A stretch of DNA of 64,000 nt from Gambelia wislizenii (lineage: Eukaryota > Chordata > Lepidosauria > Squamata > Crotaphytidae): contig JAUMIR010000002.1 of NCBI GenBank assembly GCA_030847615.1, forward strand, positions 234,751,809 to 234,815,808, given 5' to 3'. The position numbers were made by a program, and so were the translations under genes. Positions 55,935 to 64,000 of this stretch are shown piece after piece. Every line of letters starts with the position of its first letter. Position 1 is the first letter of the stretch. The notes under the pieces were generated by a model, which was given only the letters and a program-made list of their open reading frames with translations, did no database searches and was not told where the DNA came from.

Positions 55935-56675
55935 TAATAACAATCAATGTGGCATGCTTCAGCTACAGTGCACTGTAGCAGTGTTACATATCACACTGGG
56001 GGTGGCTCTTAAATTCAACATATCTACATATCTATATGTATGTTGAAAAAAATTCTTCCATCCCCAATATGACACCAGTAACATGATTTCTGCAGCCTTA
56101 AGACATACTAGTCATTTACAGGATGAAAATAATTGGGATCACATGTTTTGCATGCATGACTTCCAATGTTTGATCCCCAGCATCTTTCCAGTTCTCTCTC
56201 TCTCTCTGATTTTCTCCAGGAGCAAAGCAGGGAGTAGGTCCTTCTCCACACCTCAGAGAAGCCTTCTGTTGGCCAGGAATGAATTCCAGGCTAAACCAGA
56301 ACAGTAACTTTACACAAGGCAGCTTTGTGTTTAGGAAGAGTTTTGCATGTCCCAATTTGGTATATGTAAAGATTTTTAAACTTAAAGCATAAAGCTAAAT
56401 GTATCAGCTATATATCAAGTTTGGGCAATGATAAGATTTTTAAACTGTTAAGCAGTGCAGGGAACCCCTCTTTACTTATTAGAAAGTGAACTTCCACTAC
56501 TGAAGGATTCCTAGAGAAGCCATTCACCCCCTTTGCCCAAAAAGTGGGGGAGTCTAGATCAGGAGCTGGAATTTTGGGGGGTGGGTGGGGGATTACATGC
56601 AGCCCCAAGGGTGGATTTTGGTCATGCTAGGATTAGAACATCACACTGATCCTGTTCAGACATTGCATTATCTAG
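55935..56675. other. Unassigned intronic stretch
   Basis: TCTCTCTCTCTC at 56195 is a short simple tract. No family recognised. Confidence 0.4.
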
Positions 56676-56677
56676 TA

Positions 56678-57006
56678 CAGGTTGAGCATCCCTTATCCAG
56701 AATTCCAAAATCTGAAATACTCCAAAATCCAAAATTGGCCACATGGGTGGCTGAGATAGTGACACCTTTGCTTTCTGATGGTTCAATGTACACAAATACT
56801 GCTTCGTGCACAAAATTATCAAAAGTATTGTATATAAAACTACCTTCAGGCTATAGGTATAAGTTGTGTATGAAACATAAATGAATTTCGTGTTTGGACT
56901 TCGGTCCCATCCCCAAGATATCTCATTATGTATGTGCAAGTATTCCAAAATCCAAAATATGGGACATTTCTTGTCCCAAGCATTTTGAATCGGGGTACTC
57001 AACCTG
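56678..57006 (-). mobile_element. MER2/Tigger-like element T12 (329 bp, TA TSD)
   Basis: It runs from CAGGTTGAGCATCCCTTATC to GGGTACTCAACCTG between TA dinucleotides. GGTGGCTGAGATAGTGACAC, TTTCTGATGGTTCAATGTAC and CCAAGATATCTCATTATG closely match, from memory, the mammalian MER2/Tigger-type consensus. It encodes no transposase. Confidence 0.85.
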
Positions 57007-57297
57007 TAACAGATTAAATTAATGTGCATGGAGAGGAATCACCTTGTCATCAGCAAATAAGGAGAATAAGATGCTGAAGAGGAGAGGCCCTCTGTGCATG
57101 GAGGATTTCTACCCCATTGAAAATCCCAATTTTATAGGGTCCCTGACCTCATGGCCAGTCTCTATGCATGAAGGACGCTCTCCTTTTCAGATTGTCACTC
57201 CCCATGTGGAGAGAGCTATGATGGAGGGGCAGAGCATATGTGCTCCCTTGCTCACATGTATACTTAATCTAGATAATATAATACCTGAATAGAGTTA

Positions 57298-57571
57298 CAG
57301 TAGCACTCCCATATCCACGGGGGGTTGCTTCCACCCCCACCCCCACGGATACTGAAATCTGTGGATAATAGTGAAAATTGGACCCCACCCACCACCACCA
57401 CACTGCCTCCCCCTCCCTTCCCCCTTTGCCCCGCCACCACCGGAGCCCTCCCAGGGGATGGGAGGGGGAAGCAAGATCTCTCCCCCCCTCCTTCCCCCTT
57501 TGCCCTGCTTTCCCCAGCCATGGATAACTGAATCAGCAGGTGACAAATCAGCAGATACGGGGGTGCTACTG
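57298..57571 (+). mobile_element. Tigger-like element T11 (274 bp, TA TSD)
   Basis: It runs from CAGTAGCACTCCCATATCC to GGGGGTGCTACTG with TA on both sides. Its centre is GC-rich and pyrimidine-biased, which creates several meaningless proline- or glycine-rich frames. Confidence 0.85.
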
Positions 57572-57654
57572 TACTGCCTTAAACAAGGGCATATTGTTGC
57601 TCAAATCAAATCAAAAAGAGGACTTTTTGCCTAAGAAGTTAGAAATTTCACACC

Positions 57655-58215
57655 ATGGACTGATCTACATGAGCCAGGATATACCAGCTCCCCAGCAGCA
57701 TATCCTGACCTCAAATCTGTCCTGTTGTTCCCCCATTCCCCCCACGGAGCAGGAGGCGGTCCTGACGGGCACGCTGACCTGTCACTGCAGCTGCCACCAC
57801 CACCATTTTCTTTGCTGTTTTGGAAGGCATGAAGGGGCCCTGCAACATGCGGCCAAGGCTCCCTGCATGTGATCAGGCTCAGTCACATGCTGCGGGACTC
57901 CTTCTTGCCTTCTGGGAGAGCCAGGGGAACTGCTGGCGGCAGCAAGAGCCAACCTGCATGGATGGACTCCTGCAGACATGTGGGGCCTGATCCATCATTT
58001 GCCAGTGATAGCGGAGTAAACTAGGTATTATAAAATGGTCTATTGGGCCCTACCCCACCTTCCCCTGTCTCAGTCCTGTATCTGCCCTGGTCTGCAGGGA
58101 TGGTGAGAACTGCCCTGGGGTACCACAGGGCAAATGCACTGCATTGTATGGACCACAGGGCTCTGAGATGGGGTCAAGACATAGTATTTAGCCCATGCAG
58201 GCAAGCCCTATGTGA
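57655..58215 (-). mobile_element. hAT-like MITE family D copy 4
   Basis: TGATCTACATGAGCCAGGATATACCAG at the left, CACATGCTGCGGGACTCC inside and the CAGGCAAGCCCTATG end are the reverse of the 7334 copy. Confidence 0.7.
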
Positions 58216-58989
58216 CTTCACACACTAGCTACATGCTGACAGCCATAAACTGACTTTGCTGAAGCACACATTTGACTAAAGCACACATTTGCACTGGCTA
58301 CAGAGAAGCCAATTGAATTAATACTGAAAATGGAAGGTCTAGGACACTCCTGTAGTTGGTTTTTGTGTGTGTGTGTGTCCCCCCACCCCTCTTTTGTTGT
58401 CTGTTTTGCTTTGGAGTTGGCTCCAATCCCTCCAAGTGTGCGTGTTGTCTTTTTAATTGGAGATGTTTTTGAGATTGCGTTCTTTCCATGCTTGTACAAG
58501 GACTTGCCCAATAGGATAACAATCTTGCTCTAGGTGCTGTATAAAAGGATTAACAGGAAGGAACCTATCAAAAATCGTTCCTTGGTTATTCATAGGTAAT
58601 TCCAAACAAACTTTGGAAACAAGAACTGATGGTAGTAATTAAATTTAGGAAGAGGTTGCCAAAAGAGGGGGTGAATCTTCTATCAGTTGCAATCTTTGGA
58701 TAAGGAGCAGCAGATGCTCTTTAGCAAGATAATGCACTAAACATAGGTTAGGAGGCATGTTATCACAACAGCGTGAGTTGAAGCCAATAATCAAAGCTGA
58801 CTGACTATATTTGAAGAATGCATACAATTTTAATGAAAACGTACATATGAGATTTTCACTGAGATTTATAGGGGATGCTGGCTTCTTTACTGTGGAAGCT
58901 TGTGAAGCATGAACCACAATTTTCAACTGAAAGCAATGGGAATATTGCCAATGAATCCGATTGTATAATAATGTTTGTATTGTTCAGAT
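58216..58989. other. Unassigned intronic stretch
   Basis: A short TG run lies at 58364-58377. No exon or repeat was recognised. Confidence 0.4.
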
Positions 58990-59226
58990 AAAAGAATGCT
59001 CAAATTGTAAGAAGAGAAGCTAAACATTTGAAAGAACTTCCTTACTGTAAGAGCTGTGCCACAGTGGAATAGACTCCCTCAGAGAGTGGCAGACTCTCCA
59101 TCTTTGGAGGTCTTTAAACAGAGGTGGGATGGGCATCTTTCAAGAATGTTTTACTTATATGTACCTACATGGCAGGGGGTTGGCCTAGATGGCCCTAGTG
59201 GTCCCTTCCAACTCTTAAGCTTCTAT
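58990..59226 (+). pseudogene. CR1 LINE 3' end, 5'-truncated
   Basis: AAGAACTTCCTTACTGTAAGAG, the [25 protein letters not shown] frame and the GGCAGGGGGTTGG 3' UTR identify it. The terminal repeats are worn. Confidence 0.85.
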
Positions 59227-59227
59227 T

Positions 59228-59435
59228 GCTGCTGCCACACTGCAGAAATAATCCAGTTTGACACAGCTTTAACTACCATGGCTCTATCCTATGGAATCCT
59301 GGGATTTATAGTTTGTTATGGCACCAGCGCTCTCTGACTGAGGAGGCTAAATATCTCACAAAACTGCAAATCCAATTTGATACTGCTTTAACTGCCATGG
59401 CTCAATGCAGTATCAAACTGCAGTGTGGCAGTAGC
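59228..59435. mobile_element. Palindromic MITE K, second copy
   Basis: GCTGCCACACTGCAG..TATGGAATCCTGGGATTTATAG and the right half ending CTGCAGTGTGGCAGTAGC form inverted ends. It is shorter and more worn than 53194. Confidence 0.75.
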
Positions 59436-59844
59436 CCATGACTATCTGAAATATCATATCACCCAATATGAGCCTGCCTAAGCCTTACCATTTTCAGGAG
59501 AGGGCTCTCCCTCAGTCCAACCACCTGCAGAGGCACATTTGGTGAAGACACAGGAGAAATTCCCTCCTTTGGAAAACTTGATTGGCTCCCCACCACGCTC
59601 ATTCCACAAGCAGAAAAGATCTTTTCATTTAAACATCTTTCAATTGGTAGTGGCAGAAAGATTGTGTAATGGGATGTGCTGTGTTTTTATTTTTACTATG
59701 CTTTGAGTATGTTTTCAGCTGTTTTAAATGGTTGAGCTGGATAGTTGGTGCAGTTTTTTAACTTTCGTATTATATATTGTTTTAGCTATATTTTGTTTAA
59801 ATTATATTATAAGATACATTGGGTCCCATATTGGGAGAAAGGTG
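59436..59844. other. Unassigned stretch, possibly LINE 3' UTR
   Basis: TTTTCAGCTGTTTTAAATGG and the AT-rich part may be a LINE 3' region, not firmly. Confidence 0.3.
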
Positions 59845-60165
59845 GAACATGTGAGCTTTCGTGCCATCAGTAAGCAGATGATACCCAACTCTGCTACTGC
59901 TTTCCAGCACAATCCATTGAAGCTATTTCACTCCTAAACCAGTGCTTGTCATCAGTAACAGACAGGATGAAATTGAACAAACTGAAGCTCAATCCAGACA
60001 AGACAGAGGTGCCTGTCAGGGAATAGAGATTCAGCCTGTGCTGGGTGGGGTTACATCCCCCCCCCCAAAGATACAAGTCTGAAGCTTGGATATGCTCTGG
60101 ATTCAATCCTGAGTCTAGAAGTGCAGATTGTGGCAGTGACCAGGGGTGCATTTGCACAGGTAAGT
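59845..60165 (+). pseudogene. L2 LINE reverse transcriptase fragment
   Basis: Codons around 59870-59890 read QMIPNSATAFQ in one frame and ADDTQLCYC-like in another (GCAGATGATACCCAACTCTG). AAACTGAAGCTCAATCCAGAC (KLKLNPDKTE-like) and GAAGTGCAGATTGTGGCAGTGACC follow. The order fits the L2 RT region after the ADD box. Confidence 0.65.
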
Positions 60166-60863
60166 CTTGCACATTTTTTTGTACCCCCCCCCAAAAAGTT
60201 TTTGTGCCAATAAAATGACAGGCGAAAAATCTTGCACAAAATCTTCATCTTCCTTAATCTTTTAATCTCTTGTAATCTTTCCCAGTGAAGAAAAAACTTG
60301 AGATTCTTCATTCTTGCCCGTGAGAACAAGATATGTGATTTATATCTCTAGTCTGGAAGCACTTTCAACTGTGGTGAGAAGTCACTGATATGTGTTGAAT
60401 TCAGCCTGAGGTTTGCTCATTTTATGCCACTGATAACCCCTATTCAGAAAGTTTTGTATGGGCTCCAAGAGCCAACTATAAGATGGATCCCATGTAACCA
60501 TTGTAGTCATTTTCCATGAGCACCTCAACATATGGTGATACAACTGTAAGAAGTTAATAGAAGGTTATTGAAAACTATGGCTGTGAAACTGAGGTAGTGG
60601 AGGAAGGTCCATATCTATCTATAACTATATCTATCTATGTCTGTCTATCTATCTCAACTTGGTTTGCTATACTCTCATTGTCCCCTCTACTAATTCCTCC
60701 CACTGTGGGCAGAGGCCTTTCAAGAGAGACAGCCTCTCTCCTATTTGCACTGTGATATGGAAGAAGCAAGGAAGAAGTTGTTGGAAGTGCAACAACTCTT
60801 AGCACTGAAGTCAGGAATGCCTCAGAATGAGCAGTAGGGCAAGATACATAGTTTGTAGTTTAA
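60166..60863. other. Unassigned stretch with (TCTA)n
   Basis: A TCTA-type tract lies at about 60612-60652. Nothing else is supported. Confidence 0.45.
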
Positions 60864-61477
60864 GGAGATTATCAGACACCCTTAATATGGCGTTACACAA
60901 ATGCCAGGAGATTGCCAAAGGGCTTCCTTTTCGGACAATGTCATCTTCATCCCATTATGCCCCGGTCCTGGTTCCATGCTGTCCTCATTTCTTCTTATTC
61001 ACGGCTTAAGCCATGAATAGATCACCCATTCCGTTCATGTCATGGAACGACGGGCGAGTGAAAAGTGCCCCATTATGCTGGCGCCATGCCAGCTGCAGTA
61101 GGAGGTCCATGCCAAACACTTCTGGGTGTTATCGGGACAAGGAGGTAAGTGACACACTTTTTTGTACCCTTCCTGAGTAACTTGTATTTTTTTAACTGTG
61201 CTTTTGTGCTGGTGTGATTTTTTAAAGTTTCTTTTGCATTTTATTTTTGAACTTCCCGCGCACTTGTTCTCTCATGAGAACGCCCAAGAACTCAAACCAG
61301 GAAGTGAATGGGGCTCTGTTTGAGCTCCATTCACTCCTGGGCTGCTGAGTGGAGGGGACAGTCACGTGAAAAGGTAGGTCTGAAACGTGGGGTTATCGTG
61401 CCGTGACAGGGACAGGAGGGGGTGGGAGAGAATATAGTGAGACAGGGACACTTTTTTGTCCCCGTCAGATCATGTCT
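60864..61477 (+). mobile_element. MITE family G copy 6
   Basis: It runs from GGAGATTATCAGACACCC to CGTCAGATCATGTCT. TTAATATGGCGTTACACAAATGCC and GGTAAGTGACACACTTTTTT are as in copy 5. Flanks TAA and TGA differ by one base. Confidence 0.8.
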
Positions 61478-61671
61478 TGAGTGACTCACAGTCCTCCATG
61501 CTTGTCTGCCTGTCCAACTCCTTCTGTGATGTAAAGTCATACTCTTGGGGATCTTTCCACCTCTTCTCTTCCCCAAGACTCTCTCAGCCCTCCTTAGAGA
61601 TGTAGCTGGCTTAGGATAGCACCCTGAGTAACTTTCCTATCTTGGAATGGAGTTCCTATAATAAAGCCTAA

Positions 61672-62306
61672 GGGGTTGTCTAGACGGTCAAAATACCCCT
61701 AGTAGAATTCATGGAGAAGATCTGTTGTCCCAATGAGCCACACAGGAGATTTGCCATATTGGGAAGGAGGGGGACAAAATTTGCCATAAACTGCCCCCTA
61801 AGAGACTTTGCTGTTTTCTGTAAAGTTTTTAATAAACTGCGGGGAGAAGCGCATCACCAGTTGTTTAGACTTCCAATTCACAGCGCTGCGCATTCTGGGC
61901 CAGGAGAAAGTTGGCAGCTGGTTGGTCCATTGTGTAAGCAGGGACAGGCTTTCCTCCAGCTGAGTCCGGAAGCACCATTTTGGCTTTCCAGACCAGCAAG
62001 GGAGTGAGGAGTAATAATAATTTTACAAGCGGAAGGTCTTCCACCCTGCCACCCTTTTAAACTCTAATAAAGTTTAAATAAGTTTTAAAAATAATCATTG
62101 ATGATAAAATTGGTGGGAATAATAGCGCCCTGTTCTCGTGGCTGCCATCTTGATTTGCAGGAAGGGGCGTTCATGTGAACTTGATTGTGCATCGTTGCAT
62201 GGAAACCTTTTTAAAAAAACAAAAACAAATAGCCTAGACAGGAGCTGCCGCGAAGATGAGTTAATGCACATCCATGCACACTTTTTCCTCCCATCTAGAT
62301 GCACCC
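61672..62306 (+). mobile_element. hAT-like element family J copy 2
   Basis: GGGGTTGTCTAGACGGTCAAAATACCCC at the left and CATCTAGATGCACCC at the right; the left part matches 1987 onward (AATACCCCT..GAATTCA). Target duplication is unclear. Confidence 0.65.
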
Positions 62307-62344
62307 TTAAGTTTATTTCTCTAAAGCCACTGGTGTTTCTCTAA

Positions 62345-62725
62345 ACATTGCTGGATATGTTTAGCCTGGAGAAGGTTGAGAGGGGACCTGATAGCCATGT
62401 TTAAATATTTGAAAGGGTGTCATATTGAGGATGGAGCAAGCTTGTTTTCTGCTGCTCCAGAGATTAGGACATGGAGCAATGGACTCAAACTACAGGAAAA
62501 GAGATTCCGCCTAAATATTAGGAAGAACTTCCTGACAATAAGAGTTGTTCGGCAGTGGAATACACTGCCTGGGAGTGTGGTGGAATCTTCTTCTTTGGAG
62601 GTTTTTAAGCAGAGGCTGGATGGCCATCTGTCGGGGATGCTTTGGTTGCTTATTCCTGCATGGCAGGCGGTTGGACCAGATGGCCCTTGAGGTCTCTTCC
62701 AAATCTATGATTCTATGGTTCTTTG
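62345..62725 (+). pseudogene. CR1 LINE 3' end, 5'-truncated
   Basis: The frame from 62376 encodes [44 protein letters not shown] and RQWNTLPGSVVESSSLEVFKQRLDG. The 3' UTR and ATGATTCTATGG tail follow. Confidence 0.9.
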
Positions 62726-62829
62726 CTCCTTAAATCAGGATCCGTAACTGACCACTGCAGACATACATTCTCTGTCAGATGTGACTTTTCTCGCACTGCT
62801 TCTCCATTTCCCCCTGCTTCCATGTTAAC

Positions 62830-63170
62830 ACTTGGGAACCACTAGATTGGTGGGGATAGGAGAGAGGGCCACTTTGCCAGCAGTGACCCAGTGCCTATGG
62901 AATGTTGTACTGACTGGGGTGCATCAGGTCCCCTCTTTTAAAGAGCCCTCAAAACACATTTGGTCTTGTCCCCATCCCCCAGGGCTGCTTGATGGGATTT
63001 TAGTTTTATTGCTGCTCTTAAGGATAGGGCTGGCACTTCTTAGTTTATCTGGCACTTTATTGCTGCTCTTACTTGTATGGCTGGCACTTCTTAGGCATTA
63101 TGCCCAGCTTTAGTTTTCTGTTGTTGATGTTTTCTTGTAAGCCAACTTGAAAGAGTAGGCTTTTACCTTT
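62830..63170 (+). mobile_element. Possible L2-like 3' end
   Basis: GGAATGTTGTACTGACTGGGG and TAAAGAGCCCTCAAAACACATTTGG resemble an L2-type 3' end. Two TTGCTGCTCTTA..GGCTGGCACTTCTTAG units at 63009-63094 are a tandem duplication. Confidence 0.45.
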
Positions 63171-63198
63171 GCCTTTAAAAGTGCCCTATTAAATAGAA

Positions 63199-63474
63199 AG
63201 CCAGCATGGTGTAGTGGTTTGAGCATTGGGCTATGACTCTGGAGACCAGGGTTCAAATCCCTGCTTGGTTATGCAAACCCACAGGATGATCTTAGGCAAG
63301 TTACACTCTCTCAGCCTCAGAAGAGAGCAATGTCACACCCATTCTGAACAAATCTTGCCAAGGAAACTCCATAATAGGGTCACCACTAATAGGGTGGTGC
63401 TTTTAGTTGGTATTGTAGACTTTTAATTGTTGTAAGCAGCCCCGATTGTTTTTAGCAGAGGAGAGAGGTATAAA

Positions 63475-63509
<35 letters not shown>

Positions 63510-63562
63510 TTAGGGTCACCATAAGTCAGAAACAACTTCAAGGTGCACAACAACAACAACAA
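63199..63562 (+). mobile_element. tRNA-derived SINE copy 7, split by an L2-like tail
   Basis: AGCCAGCATGGTGTAGTGG starts the head and GGGTTCAAATCCC is the B box. After 63383 a 130-bp L2-like end intervenes. The SINE resumes at CCTTAGGGTCACCATAAGTCAG and ends in an AAC tail. Confidence 0.85.
63384..63510 (+). mobile_element. L2-like 3' end with (ATT)n, inside a SINE
   Basis: GTGGTGCTTTTAGTTGGTATTG, GTAAGCAGCCCCGATTG and AGGTATAAATATTTATT lead into a pure ATT run, as at 34014-34424. Confidence 0.75.
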
Positions 63563-64000
63563 CGAGTAAGAAGAATAAGTGAGACGACAGAGATTCTGCC
63601 TCTCCCTTTCAAAGAGTTTGGAAGGGAGAGGCAAAGTCTTATCTCACATAAAGGGTGCTTTGAATAATAAGGAGGGAGTAAGAGAAAACTCAGCTATTTC
63701 TTATGTTGTGCGAGTGAAAAAAAAATACTAAACTCTCTACCAAACCCTTTCCAGAGAGATCTGGAGGTGGGGGAAAAAAGCAGTGGCAGTTTCTCCCACT
63801 GTTTCTGATCTTAATCCAAACTGAGGTGCAAGTGAGACAAGGATCTCATCCCTCCCTCAAGCCCTTGGGTAAGCACAGAGGGGGGTGGGGAGACTTGAAT
63901 TTTCTTTTTGGTTGCAATGGTTCTTCTTCCCTTCTTCAAACTGCAATGCAAAAGAAAAAATCTGTTAGAAGCTGCTGAGTCTGTTTTGGACAGCAGTGGT
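63563..64000. other. Unassigned stretch at the window end
   Basis: CTGCCTCTCCCTTTCAAAG and CTTTGCCTCTCCCTTCC-type segments (about 63597-63635) are inverted partners. Nothing else is supported. Confidence 0.35.

Larger units (their letters stand above)
48973..64000 (+). other. Presumed keratin intron 1 (open-ended)
   Basis: This stretch starts with the GTAAGA donor of the keratin exon. By eye I found no exon 2 encoding the expected rest of coil 1A (a V-x-x-LEQ-x-N-type segment) on the plus strand. The DNA is filled with SINE, CR1, L2, Tigger-like and MITE copies, as expected of a long intron. The true end lies beyond the window, or the exon is an orphan. Human KRT80 is recalled as a large gene for a keratin, which makes a long intron plausible. 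Confidence 0.45.

Noticed and set aside
57264..57634. Gly- and Pro-rich frames
   Set aside because: All lie in the pyrimidine-rich centre of a Tigger-like element on both strands.
63199..63260. tRNA gene at SINE heads
   Set aside because: Only promoter-like boxes remain; no complete cloverleaf or terminator, and the same head recurs in all SINE copies.
1..64000. CRISPR array, operon or phage-defence system
   Set aside because: No regular repeat-spacer array and no prokaryotic gene layout; the DNA is vertebrate.

Overview
The window looks like nuclear DNA of a squamate reptile, probably an iguanian lizard. I infer this from the repeat mix: CR1 LINEs ending in ATTCTATG-type repeats, L1, L2 and RTE/BovB-like LINE relics, a 5S rRNA-derived SINE, a tRNA-derived SINE with an AAC-rich tail, Tigger-like elements with TA target sites, and many short DNA transposons. 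The species cannot be fixed from sequence alone. There is no bacterial-style gene organisation.

Only one host gene is convincing: coding exon 1 of a type II keratin at 48637-48972 (+). It carries a Ser/Arg-rich head, the H1 segment and the start of coil 1A, and ends at a GTAAGA donor in phase 0. The KEKEE and LIGK residues resemble KRT80 more than ordinary type II keratins. No exon 2 was found in the following 15 kb, so intron 1 is very long or the exon is isolated. The 48 kb upstream looks intergenic.

The rest is mostly mobile-element debris in nested layers. 0-6 kb: a Penelope/LTR-like fragment with a hammerhead-like motif, a 643-bp MITE, a 5S SINE, an L1 3' part split by a MITE, and a MITE inside another element. 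6-14 kb: Tigger-like copies, palindromic hAT-like MITEs, and a CR1 reverse transcriptase split by a 599-bp hAT-like element that also sits inside a different MITE at 8 kb. 14-28 kb: SINE, BovB-like, L1, solo-LTR-like and C2H2-tailed LINE relics, with a (CT)n tract. 28-37 kb: CR1 relics, and a 2.4-kb hAT-like insertion in a SINE with a perfect 8-bp target duplication, itself full of later insertions; an 820-bp LTR-like block splits a Tigger-like element. 37-48 kb: sparse sequence, then one element split by both a 509-bp solo LTR (TSD GAAAC) and an 856-bp hAT-like element. 48-64 kb: the keratin exon and its presumed intron, with a perfect 23-bp inverted repeat around a TG run, then SINEs, L2, CR1, Tigger-like elements (one strongly reminiscent of mammalian MER2/Tigger) and MITEs.

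The most notable pattern is a MITE group with GGA...TTATCAGA-type ends and 3-bp target duplications of unrelated sequence (TCA, AAA, TAT, TGT, TAA), which does not fit the usual TA, TTAA, TWA or 8-bp rules. All family names rest on recalled consensus features, since no database search was possible.
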